DNA of 22,030 nucleotides, from positions 1-22,030 of the IMG/VR virus record IMGVR_UViG_3300027704_000189; one strand, given 5' to 3'. This DNA is from a virus. Both the position numbers and the translations under genes were made by a program. Positions within the stretch are counted from its first letter, which is position 1. Every line of letters begins with the position of its first letter. Positions 7,239-15,300 of the stretch are shown here, piece by piece. Below the pieces are notes generated by a model that was given only the letters and a program-made list of their open reading frames with translations, was not told where the DNA came from and made no database searches.

Positions 7239-7606
7239 GTTTAGAAGCGTTCGCAATTGACCTAGCAACAAAATCTGAATTTTCAGGTGTACCTATTGAA
7301 CCTGTACAGGCAGACCCAGCGTTAAAAGAGGCGGTTACGATTACCCAGCTAGGCGGGTATAAAACCGGCGGTATCGGGGGGAGCATGGAGCTAACCCGAG
7401 CCACTTATGATATTAATATTTATGCCGACAGTTATAGTCGAGCAATATCAATGCAAAATCAGATTTACGCGGAGTACAACAATTCTAGCGGAGTCATACA
7501 AGGGGTTTTATTTAAAAGCCTCAAAATAATCAACGCTTTTCAAACGGCAACAAGCACTTCACCTATACTTTTTCAGGTGACTTTACAACTTGACGTAATA
7601 ACCTAG
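7235..7606 (+). CDS. Probable tail terminator / tail completion protein
   Basis: This 123-residue protein sits where the tail terminator belongs, between head closure and the major tail protein. It has an N-terminal helix (LEAFAIDLATKSEF), a strand pair (AVTITQLGGYKTGG), and a segment RATYDINIYADSYSRAISMQNQIYAEYNN (written as RATYDINIYAD and SYSRAISMQNQIYAEYNN). That segment matches the strand-then-helix of DUF3168/gpU-like terminators. It ends with a strand LFQVTLQLDVI, again typical. It would cap the tail tube and join it to the head. ATGA overlap with the previous gene and GAGG 8 nt upstream support the start. Confidence 0.68.
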   Translation: MSLEAFAIDLATKSEFSGVPIEPVQADPALKEAVTITQLGGYKTGGIGGSMELTRATYDINIYADSYSRAISMQNQIYAEYNNSSGVIQGVLFKSLKIINAFQTATSTSPILFQVTLQLDVIT

Positions 7607-7616
7607 GAGTCATAAC

Positions 7617-8105
7617 ATGACAGCACCATCCGGTTTTCTTTCTGGCCATAATTCTGGCCTCTACACCAACGCGACAGCCATCACAACTTTTGACTCAGCA
7701 GCAGCCGAAGCCTTTGCCATTGCTGGCAATTTTGTTGATGGGGTCACTGAATTTTCAGCGCTATCTAACGAAGATTCAATTCAAGATTTATCAATCATTG
7801 GCCGCCCTGTAGTTTCACACGTACTTGGTCAAGGCACGGCGCAAGAGTTTACTTTCTCTCTGGCGATGAACATGGCCGATGCTACTTCAGTCGCCCTTCG
7901 CGATGACGCACGAACCACTGACCGTGGCTTTGTAGTTGCCTTCGACACAACTACCGGCAACACTCCAGGAGCTACTGCAACATTCTGTATGTTCAACGGT
8001 ATGGTAGTAAACACTAGCATTACCGGCGGCTCTGCCGATGGTATCGCCACTTTAGAAGTAACAGTTCGCCGTTCAGGTGATTTGGTTTGGGTTGATCTAG
8101 CCTAG
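7617..8105 (+). CDS. Major tail protein (tail tube subunit)
   Basis: This 162-residue protein is probably the subunit stacked as rings to form the tail tube. It is rich in Ala, Thr, Gly and Ser with few Lys, has alternating beta strands, and ends in a strand pattern IATLEVTVRRSGDLVWVDL, common in tube proteins. The position, directly after the tail terminator and before the assembly chaperones, is the standard one. AGGAG at 7605-7609 is 7 nt from the ATG. Codon choice becomes more uniform, as in the capsid gene. Like that gene it ends GCC TAG TAA and is followed by a stable hairpin. The sequence is short for a tube protein carrying extra Ig domains, so it is probably the bare tube fold. Confidence 0.8.
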   Translation: MTAPSGFLSGHNSGLYTNATAITTFDSAAAEAFAIAGNFVDGVTEFSALSNEDSIQDLSIIGRPVVSHVLGQGTAQEFTFSLAMNMADATSVALRDDARTTDRGFVVAFDTTTGNTPGATATFCMFNGMVVNTSITGGSADGIATLEVTVRRSGDLVWVDLA

Positions 8106-8118
8106 TAACCAAAAACTC

Positions 8119-8151
8119 AGCGGGTGCCTTTCGGGGTACTCGCTCTTTTTT
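8119..8151 (+). terminator. Rho-independent terminator after major tail protein
   Basis: A 10-bp stem (8119-8128 with 8135-8144, two G-U pairs) has a 6-nt loop and is followed by C and six T residues (8146-8151). It starts 13 nt after the tail protein stop and is the clearest intrinsic terminator in the window. Since essential tail genes follow without an obvious promoter, it probably reduces transcription and does not block it fully. Confidence 0.85.
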
Positions 8152-8182
8152 CGAAATTCAATTAATAAAAGGAAAATTAAAA

Positions 8183-8374
8183 ATGGAAGACCAAGAACAA
8201 AACACAGGTTGGTGGTTTGACAGAGCACACCAAAGAAAATACATTTTAGAAATGGCACGGGATAGCATGATTGAAAACCCCGAAATGTCCGCGGGCGAAG
8301 CCCTAAGCAGATCAGAGATTTTAATGGATTTGTATTTTGCAAAGCACGTTAACCCAGTCACACGAATTAATTAA
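8183..8374 (+). CDS. Small hypothetical protein between tail tube and chaperone genes
   Basis: This 63-residue protein is unrecognised. It is mostly helical and charged (WWFDRAHQRKYILEMARDSM, then an E-x-L-x-R-rich helix SAGEALSRSEILMDLYFAKHV). No membrane segment or catalytic motif is present. AAAGGA about 8-13 nt upstream supports the ATG. Its place between the major tail protein and the tail assembly chaperone suggests a tail-related accessory role, but nothing in the sequence says what it does. Confidence 0.7.
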   Translation: MEDQEQNTGWWFDRAHQRKYILEMARDSMIENPEMSAGEALSRSEILMDLYFAKHVNPVTRIN

Positions 8375-8398
8375 ACCCAAAAACAGGAGACAAATAAA

Positions 8399-8707
8399 AT
8401 GGCTAAACTTTCACAGCTAAAAAGAACAAACGTAATTTCAACAAGTGTTGAAGGTGTATTTATTAAAGACCTTCCATTTAAGAAGACCCAAGCGGTACTC
8501 AAGGCCGCAGGGGAAACCGGAGAGCATGAGTTAAGCGGCGTCCTCGTAATGTTCAAAGATTTAATTTGCGATGCTAAGGGTCAGCCCTTCGATGACGCGG
8601 CGAGCATTGAAGATCTAGAAGAAAATATGCCTTCACGGTTGTTAAATGATATTATGCAGGCAGTCCCCGAAGCGCTTAACCCGAGCGTTGACCGTCTGGG
8701 AAAATAG
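8399..8707 (+). CDS. Tail assembly chaperone, short form (lambda gpG-like)
   Basis: This 102-residue protein is the 0-frame product of a two-frame chaperone gene. It should bind the tape measure protein during tail assembly and is absent from the virion. It is a small alpha/beta protein (GVFIKDLPFKKTQAVLKAAGE, then helical ELSGVLVMFKDLI and LLNDIMQAVPEAL). It ends ...DRLGK followed by TAG. Its last sense codons CTG GGA AAA contain the slippery heptamer GGGAAAA in the correct phase, so some ribosomes should shift -1 into the downstream frame. AGGAG at 8385-8389 is 9 nt from the ATG. The location just upstream of the tape measure region agrees with this role. Confidence 0.82.
   Translation: MAKLSQLKRTNVISTSVEGVFIKDLPFKKTQAVLKAAGETGEHELSGVLVMFKDLICDAKGQPFDDAASIEDLEENMPSRLLNDIMQAVPEALNPSVDRLGK
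8698..8704 (+). promoter_or_regulatory. Slippery heptamer GGGAAAA for -1 programmed frameshift
   Basis: The heptamer reads G GGA AAA in the frame of the upstream gene, the required X XXY YYZ form, and resembles the lambda G/T site GGGAAAG. It ends directly before the TAG at 8705-8707. After a -1 shift the next codons are ATA GGG AAG GAC AAG GAG CGG ATG TTT, open into the downstream gene without a stop. Confidence 0.85.
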
Positions 8708-8724
8708 GGAAGGACAAGGAGCGG

Positions 8725-9096
8725 ATGTTTCGCTTGCAAATGATGGACAACGGAATGCCTTGGTCTCAGATTGAGGCTATCCCAACTTCATACGTAAATG
8801 ATTATTATATGCTAATGCAGCACGGAATAGTGGGCTATGCAAAAGACGCCCAGCAGATCAATTACGACTATATCAGCAGCCACAATACTCAGCAAGCAAT
8901 CTACGCGGCAAACGTGCCCAAGTTCAAACCTAAAGACGCCCAACCACTAGAGCAAGTTTTGCCTAGTTTTAATCTGCTATTGCACGGCCACAAAGAAAAG
9001 AAAAAGGCCGATCCTTTTAAAATGGCGTTTCATATGTTCGCCAATTCCACCACAAACCCCGAATTAAAAAGGCGCTTCGAGGATGACAAAGATTAA
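8725..9096 (+). CDS. Tail assembly chaperone C-terminal part (lambda gpT-like), made by -1 frameshift
   Basis: The first ATG of this frame is at 8725 (123 residues), but the frame is open back through the slippery site at 8698-8704. The main product is therefore probably a 232-residue fusion: 102 residues of the upstream protein plus 130 from nt 8704 onward. The frame lies exactly -1 to the upstream gene. The sequence is mostly helical (PWSQIEAIPTSYVNDYYMLMQHG) and ends with charged residues (KKADPFKMAFHMF, ELKRRFEDDKD). It should tether the chaperone to the tape measure. AAGGAG at 8716-8721 is only 3 nt before the ATG, too close for efficient independent initiation. The last 14 nt overlap the next gene. 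Confidence 0.8.
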   Translation: MFRLQMMDNGMPWSQIEAIPTSYVNDYYMLMQHGIVGYAKDAQQINYDYISSHNTQQAIYAANVPKFKPKDAQPLEQVLPSFNLLLHGHKEKKKADPFKMAFHMFANSTTNPELKRRFEDDKD

Positions 9097-9565
9097 TTCA
9101 GAATTGCAAGGGATCTTATCAGCTCAAAAAGCTATTAGAGACCTTGCCAAAGACCTTGGCGCCAAGAAGGCGGGAAGCCTCTACAGGAAGCCCATGAAAG
9201 ATGCCTTGGTGCCGTTTCACCAGAGAATCGAGGCAACGACCCCAGTAGATTCAGGAGTGCTGAAAGACGCTGTTAAGTCCCTTGTCCGCAAGCCAAACAA
9301 GAAAGACTTAAAAAATGAAGATGTCACACAAGATACCGTGATGCTCGGCAAGGTTGGCTGGCAACGAAAGACGGGCGACGATGCCACCTACAAGCAATTT
9401 CTTGCCGTAGAGTATGGCAACAGAGACCGGAACTCTACCCCAGTAATCCGCCCAGCATTTACAGCACTACATGAGCAAGCCCGCAGCATCTTTGCAAAAG
9501 GACTTGGCGAAAACGTAAACAAAGCGGCTAAAAGATTAGCCCGCAAACAAAAGAAAGGAAAGTAA
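9083..9565 (+). CDS. HK97 gp10-like minor tail / neck protein
   Basis: This 160-residue protein resembles the HK97 gp10 family, small basic proteins that in other phages lie between head closure and tail terminator. Visible signatures are an N-terminal helix with paired Ala/Lys, IEATTPVDSGVLKDAVKSLVRK (written as IEATTPVDSG and VLKDAVKSLVRK, about 50-71), and VEYGNRDRNSTPVIRPAFTAL near 109-129. This last is the family's F-G-T..P..P-F-x-R-PAF element. The C-terminus is very basic (KAAKRLARKQKKGK). Here the gene is displaced to just before the tape measure gene, which is unusual. It starts inside the chaperone gene (14-nt overlap), with AAAAAGG 10 nt upstream. Confidence 0.8.
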   Translation: MTKINSELQGILSAQKAIRDLAKDLGAKKAGSLYRKPMKDALVPFHQRIEATTPVDSGVLKDAVKSLVRKPNKKDLKNEDVTQDTVMLGKVGWQRKTGDDATYKQFLAVEYGNRDRNSTPVIRPAFTALHEQARSIFAKGLGENVNKAAKRLARKQKKGK

Positions 9566-9568
9566 ACC

Positions 9569-11764
9569 ATGGCTACTATTGCATCCCTTGTCCTACAGTT
9601 AAGCGCAGACGATGCGAAGCTGCAAAGAGACTTACGCAAAGCTAACAAGACAATCGCTAATTATGCAAAGAACACCAAGAAAGCTTTTGCAAACATTGCC
9701 AAAATAACAGCAGGCGCAAGCGTTGCCTTTGCAGGCCTAGCCAACCAGAGCATCAAGGCCGCCGATGAAATCGCAAAGTCCGCACGTAATGCAGGGCTGA
9801 ATACGTCCGCTTACCAAGAACTAGCGGTGGCCTTTGAGTTGGGCGGGTCATCCGCTGAAGCCCTTGTAAAGACTACACAGGCGCTTTCAAGACAGGTTCG
9901 CGACCTAGGCCGTGGATTATCTACACAGCGAGACGCTTTTGATGCTTTAGGCTTATCTTTTGAGGGGCTTGTTAAGCTATCCCCAGAAGAACAGCTACTT
10001 AAAGTTATTGCCGCTTTGCAAGGCATGGAAAATGTTTCTGAGCGCTCCGCTATTGCACAGCAGATTTTAGGCCGAGCCGGTAAAGAGCTTGGCACTATTA
10101 TGAGCGAGACCGCGGGGTCATTATCTCTTGCTAGGGACCGTGCCCGGGATCTAGGGTTGTCTATTGGCTCTGAATTGCTAGGAAACGCCGAAAAGGCTAA
10201 TGATTCAATGTTTCTTCTCGGGGAAAGTATTAAAGCAAACTTTACCAAAGCAATATTGGAAGCTTTGCCCGTCTCTGGAGATTATGATGATAAAATTAAG
10301 GCAATAGGTGAAGCGGTAAAAGCGTTAACACTGGCTTTTATTAACTTTGGTTCGTGGGTTGCTCAGAACTCCGGTCTTATTGCGGGGTTCTTTATAGCGT
10401 ACAGCGGGGTAAAAATTCTTAAAGGCGTTATTGCAATGGGTGTGGCGTTTAAAGCCCTCACAGCGGCCCTACTTACTTATCGGACGGCCATCACAGGCGC
10501 AGCTATAGCCCAGGCACTCCTAAACCCAGTTGCAGCAGCAGCGGGCCTAGCAGCCGCAGCAGTGGTAGCCTCTAGCGCTTATCTTATCTTTAAAGACGAC
10601 GCAGATGACGCTAAAGTCTCCAATGATGCTTTGGCGGACTCTTTGCAAAGGGTTGCCGATTTGGCTAATGGACTGCCAGTCAGCTCGATTAGCTCAATGC
10701 TTGACGGGGCTATTAATCAGACAGTTGAAGACGGCCCACAAGTAAAGCCAGCCGAAAGCCCTGGCAGCGCTTTAAACGAAGCTGAAGTACAACAGCTCAA
10801 AGACCATGCCGCGGCAATGCAAGTTATACATGATGCCTCTGTTATCCGTAACGAAGACATGTTAAAGGAACTTGAGCTTACTAATCAGCAGACAGCCGCA
10901 AATCAAGCGGGTGCAAGTGTTCTTGAGAAAACCGCGGCCTTCGAAGCGGGACTCATGGCCGAAAAAGAAAAGCTGGAAGCCAGTTTTATGGAGGGTATGC
11001 TTGAAGGCTCAAACCTGACAGCAGAGCAAGACGCCGCTTTACAAGAAACAACGCGGTTAATTGGAGTGCAGACAGACGCCTTTAGGGCATCAGCACAGGC
11101 AGCCGCAGACGTGACAGCAGCGCAACAAACCAGCTTTGAGGTTCAACAGCGTATTACCAAAATGAGCGCTTATGCGTCACTGGCAAGCGCAGCATCGGAG
11201 TTCTTTAATACTGTCGCCGAAGGCTCAAAAGCGGGGTTCTTGCTGTCGCAGGCGGCAGCCGTGGCCAATGCAAGTATGTCGTATGCACAAGGTACAATGG
11301 CGGCAACTGTAGCAGGAGCCAACACCACAGCAAGTCTTGCTGCTAACCCACTCACCGCACCGATTGCCCTTACAAGCGGCCAGGCAACCACTGCTTCCCT
11401 TAATACAATGAACACAATCGCCTATGGCCTATCTTTAGGTACAATTGCAGCGCAAACCGTGCAGGGGCTTGAAACGGGCGGATTTGTAAACCAAGGCGGT
11501 CAATTTCTAGTTGGTGAACGTGGCCCAGAAATGGTCAACCTCCCCAAAGGCTCGGCGGTAGTAGACAACGCAAGAACAGACCGCATGCTTTCGGGCGGCG
11601 GTGGATCTCGAATTGATCACGTTGTAAATAATATTAATGTTGGCTTTGGCCGAAACAGTCAATCAACGGCGGACGCTATTGCCCCGCGTGTATTAACTTC
11701 ACTAAGACAGGGCGAGATTGACCGGTCAGGTTTTTCTCGCATTCCTAAGAATCGGAGACTTTAA
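9569..11764 (+). CDS. Tail tape measure protein
   Basis: This 731-residue protein sets tail length and is ejected with the DNA. It starts with a basic coiled-coil region (SADDAKLQRDLRKANKTIANYAK). A helical stretch of the type A.EIAK.A...G.....Y follows (about 65-90). Hydrophobic Ala/Leu/Ile-rich segments lie at about 254-342, able to insert in the host membrane. Next is a long Gln/Glu/Ala coiled-coil region (about 385-530). The C-terminus carries GGFVNQGGQFLVGERGPE, then NLPKGSAVV (about 636-665), a hallmark of lambda-like tape measures. At roughly 0.15 nm per residue the length implies a tail near 110 nm. No lysozyme or peptidase motif is visible. AAAGGAA 8 nt upstream supports the start. 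Confidence 0.95.
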   Translation: MATIASLVLQLSADDAKLQRDLRKANKTIANYAKNTKKAFANIAKITAGASVAFAGLANQSIKAADEIAKSARNAGLNTSAYQELAVAFELGGSSAEALVKTTQALSRQVRDLGRGLSTQRDAFDALGLSFEGLVKLSPEEQLLKVIAALQGMENVSERSAIAQQILGRAGKELGTIMSETAGSLSLARDRARDLGLSIGSELLGNAEKANDSMFLLGESIKANFTKAILEALPVSGDYDDKIKAIGEAVKALTLAFINFGSWVAQNSGLIAGFFIAYSGVKILKGVIAMGVAFKALTAALLTYRTAITGAAIAQALLNPVAAAAGLAAAAVVASSAYLIFKDDADDAKVSNDALADSLQRVADLANGLPVSSISSMLDGAINQTVEDGPQVKPAESPGSALNEAEVQQLKDHAAAMQVIHDASVIRNEDMLKELELTNQQTAANQAGASVLEKTAAFEAGLMAEKEKLEASFMEGMLEGSNLTAEQDAALQETTRLIGVQTDAFRASAQAAADVTAAQQTSFEVQQRITKMSAYASLASAASEFFNTVAEGSKAGFLLSQAAAVANASMSYAQGTMAATVAGANTTASLAANPLTAPIALTSGQATTASLNTMNTIAYGLSLGTIAAQTVQGLETGGFVNQGGQFLVGERGPEMVNLPKGSAVVDNARTDRMLSGGGGSRIDHVVNNINVGFGRNSQSTADAIAPRVLTSLRQGEIDRSGFSRIPKNRRL

Positions 11765-11766
11765 AA

Positions 11767-12384
11767 ATGGCAAATATAAATATAGATATGAGTTTAGTTG
11801 ATTTTACTGATTTCTCCGCAGAATGGGAGACACAATTTTATCGCAACCGTACAGCGACTTTAATCAATACGGCGGTCTCCAATGGGGCCGCTAGGTTAAA
11901 CGCTGAAATGACAATTGAAACGGAGTCGGCGGCAAAACGGCGTTACGTCGAGGGCGTCATGTTGGCCGCGGCCTATTCCTTTGATACCGTGACAATGGTG
12001 CTACCTGAGATTTTTTACAAGTATCAAGGTGCCGGATCGTCCACTCCAGTTATTCCAGCGGTAAACTCAGCAGCGGGAAGTAGCAGTATACCCCTTAGAA
12101 ATGGAATAAATGGGGTTGACTTTCCCACAGGGCAAACTATTTACCAAGGGATGCTGATAAATTTCTCCGGGGATACCACGCTATACCGAGTAAACTCGTA
12201 TAACGAAAACAGCTCTTTTTGTTTAATTTTTCCGATTTTAAGAAAAGCTGTTACAAACTCAACAACTGTTGAAATATTACAACCCAAATTTACGGGTCAC
12301 ATAACTAACACACCGAACGCCAAATATTTTAACGGGGCTTTAGATTACGTATCATACGACTTTGAAATTGAGGAGGCTTTATGA
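11767..12384 (+). CDS. Minor tail protein, distal-tail-like
   Basis: This 205-residue protein lies directly after the tape measure gene (GGAG 9 nt before the ATG) and overlaps the tail tip gene by 4 nt (ATGA). This is where distal tail or baseplate ring proteins are encoded. The first part (about 10-75) alternates charged and hydrophobic residues, with a paired-arginine segment AAKRRYVEG. Residues 90-175 are beta-rich (VIPAVNSAAGSSSIPLRNGI, then TTLYRVNSYNENSSFCLIFP), resembling an Ig- or OB-like insert. No exact family motif is recognised, so the role is taken mainly from position. Confidence 0.6.
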   Translation: MANINIDMSLVDFTDFSAEWETQFYRNRTATLINTAVSNGAARLNAEMTIETESAAKRRYVEGVMLAAAYSFDTVTMVLPEIFYKYQGAGSSTPVIPAVNSAAGSSSIPLRNGINGVDFPTGQTIYQGMLINFSGDTTLYRVNSYNENSSFCLIFPILRKAVTNSTTVEILQPKFTGHITNTPNAKYFNGALDYVSYDFEIEEAL

Positions 12385-15300
12385 GTATTTTTGTATCATG
12401 GGTAGAACTTGAGCTTTCGGCAACAATTACCCGAAGATCCGCTTTAGCGTCATTCGATTTAGTACACGATGGTAAAACTTATTTTGCTGATGGTTTACTG
12501 GCTGACGTTTTATCAACAAAAAGGGTTTTAAGCCTTGAAAATGTGCCGCAAGAAGTAGTTCTAAACCTTGTCGATAAAAACGGCAACACAGATATGAGGG
12601 ATGCTGTAAGAGACGGCACGTATCGGCGTAGAAAAGCTACAGTTTACAAAGGTGAATGGAATACGACCACAGCTACCCTAAGCAATGTGGAGACCCTTAA
12701 ACAAGGGCCGATGGAAACGGTCAACGACGTAGAAGATGATGGCACTGTTACCTTAATTGTATCCTCTCAATTAGTTGATGCGCAAAAGAGCACGGAAAAC
12801 ATTGCTTTAGACTTATTGCATCAAAAGAGAATACAAGATGGGGTTTATGGATCCAGCGTAGCCGACAAAGCACGGGTTGATAATATTTTTGTAAATGCTA
12901 CTCGAGATTTTGACGATGTTAAATTTGGCAAATTCGCACTTATCGAAACTAAGTATAAAAGTCGTAATATTCTTCAAAAAGCGTTTGGTGTGCCGGCGGC
13001 AATTAAGTCTAATCAAAAACCAAAAAGAACGGGTTCGACTGTTGAAAGTGCTGGCACTGATTTCCAACCTGCTAAGGTTTACGGGTCGGCGCAAGTAGAT
13101 GCTAGGGTGATTAATGCTTGGAACCCGACACCCGCTGAGGTTTTTGCAGCGTATGGGGGTAGCTCAAGTTCCCCGGTATCTGGTTATAATTTCGTTTTTA
13201 ACCCAATAGGTGCCGGCTCCGTCTCGACCTACGTGGGATCCATTGTAGGCACCGGTCAGTGGTATGGAGAGAGATACCCTAATGAAGTGGATGGCGTCGA
13301 AGAAAACTCTCGATTTGTTTCTGTACAGTACGCAGTAGCGTCAGATAAAATTGATAAGCTCGAAATCTTTTTTGATGGCTTAAACTATAGCGGGCCAGTT
13401 TCGGAGCAGGTTATAAGGCTGGTAGCTCCCGCGACAATATTGCCGGATTCAACTAGTGTCGGCTCGATTACTGGAACTGTTAACGGTCAAACTGTCATCT
13501 CAGGTATAATCCAAGTACAATGGGCGAGCCATGATCAAATTGCGCTATCGCAAGCTGTAGACACATCGAACGGGCTTATTACTGCTAATAGCCGAGGCCT
13601 TGGCTATGTAATCGTAACAGCAGTTTATGAGGCGACACGAGCCGGGGGTATCCTTTCTAATGGTTTTCCAAACCCGAAGTTTATGGTTACTCAGCGGGAC
13701 ACTAGAGAGTTTGGGAGTGTTACACTAACGGCCCCGCTTGATCCTATCTTTGGAACTTCAAACTACACCCCCGCAGATTTTTACGATAGGTCAACAGCTC
13801 AAACGTGTTCTATCGGATATGGTACAACAAGGCCTTCCTTCCCTTCCTCTTACAATATGCCCTGTTTATGGACACAGGCGGGGGATGTGTTAGATGTTAC
13901 TTTTAGTTCAACTATTCAGCAAGATATCTTGGACGCTTGGGATTTACCAACGGCTAGCGGGGAGTATATTCGAAGAGTAAATTGGTCTGATCCAGCAATT
14001 GGAGAAGATCGGCCCGACTATCTTTATCTTGAACAGGGCGCAAATTATTCTTACGCTAAAATCTCAACTGTAATGTTTCCAGATATAGTAAACCAGCCGA
14101 ATACTGTAAGGTTTCTATTTTCGTACCTGACGACAGAAGGCACAGTAGGTGAGCTTCCAGCAGTAGGCCAATTTGATTTGGCACTACCCCTAAAAATTCA
14201 AGCAGCAAAAAGGAACGATCACACAGTAAACGGGTTGTCATCCGTAAAATCAGATAATAATAGGTTTAACCGGGTACTAGTTGACTTTCTAACTGACCCT
14301 ATCTGTGGGCCAGGGTTTTTAGCAAACGATCTTGACGCGGAAAGCTTTTTTAATGCTGACCGGGCGTTAAGGGTGCCGAAGCAAGCCCACGGGGTAATGC
14401 AGGGAAGAAGTAGTTACACCGATTATATTGAAGACATCCAGGATTCAAGCGGGCTAATCGTTTATGAAGAGCTAGGAAAAATTAGATGTTTTTTTAGGGA
14501 GCCTTTGGAATCTTCCGATATTCAGCACCAGTTTACAGACGCAAACTCAGAATATTTTAAATTTGTGGGCGAGCGTAATGCAGACAGGTACAACCGGTTT
14601 ACATTAGACTACACGCAGTACATTGATGAGGGTTTGAGGGTTCCGCAGCAAAACGGTGAAGCCATTGTTGTGTTTAATAATACTTACATTACAGAAGACC
14701 TTCTTCAAGATAGCGAAGGGGATATTGATTGCCCATACCTGTCGGCCTTTGCAGTAGAAGATACGCCGGGGGTTCTAATGCCTTCAAGAATATATGCGGG
14801 GTCACCTTTAATTGAAACCTTTACAGAGTACGCCCTTTATTTAATGGACAAATCACGGCTATCTGACGAAATCGAAGCACGAGTAAGATACAGTGATGCG
14901 TATGGGCTACTGTTGGGCAAACCATTCTCGATTAACACCGAAAAATATGGATGGACGGGGTTAAATGAGCGGATTTTTCTTTGCAGTGAGATCGAAGATA
15001 CTCACGATGGTTTTGTGACTATTACCGGCCAGCCACATAGCAACAGCCTTTTTGGGTGGGCGGATTCGTACCCCGGAATCATAGCAAGAGAGGAATGGGT
15101 AAGGTATTCAGAATACACCGGAATAACACAACCCCTTCAACCCCAAATACCTACTAGCCTGCAAGCGTCTTATAATACCGCAGATCAAGTGGTAGAGCTT
15201 TCTTGGGTTGCTCCGACAAGTGGGCCGACTGATCAATACCTTCTTGAATACAAGCTATCAACTGAAACTGTATTTAAAACTGTAAGTGTTGGCCCCTCGG

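Noticed and set aside
8705-8730. Sequencing error or broken gene between the two chaperone frames
   Set aside because: The perfect slippery heptamer in the correct phase and the known G/GT arrangement at this genomic position make a programmed frameshift the better explanation.
9811-10248. 145-residue frame on the - strand within the tape measure gene
   Set aside because: It is antisense to a strongly supported gene, has biased Ser/Arg/Pro composition typical of an antisense shadow, and has no neighbours on that strand.
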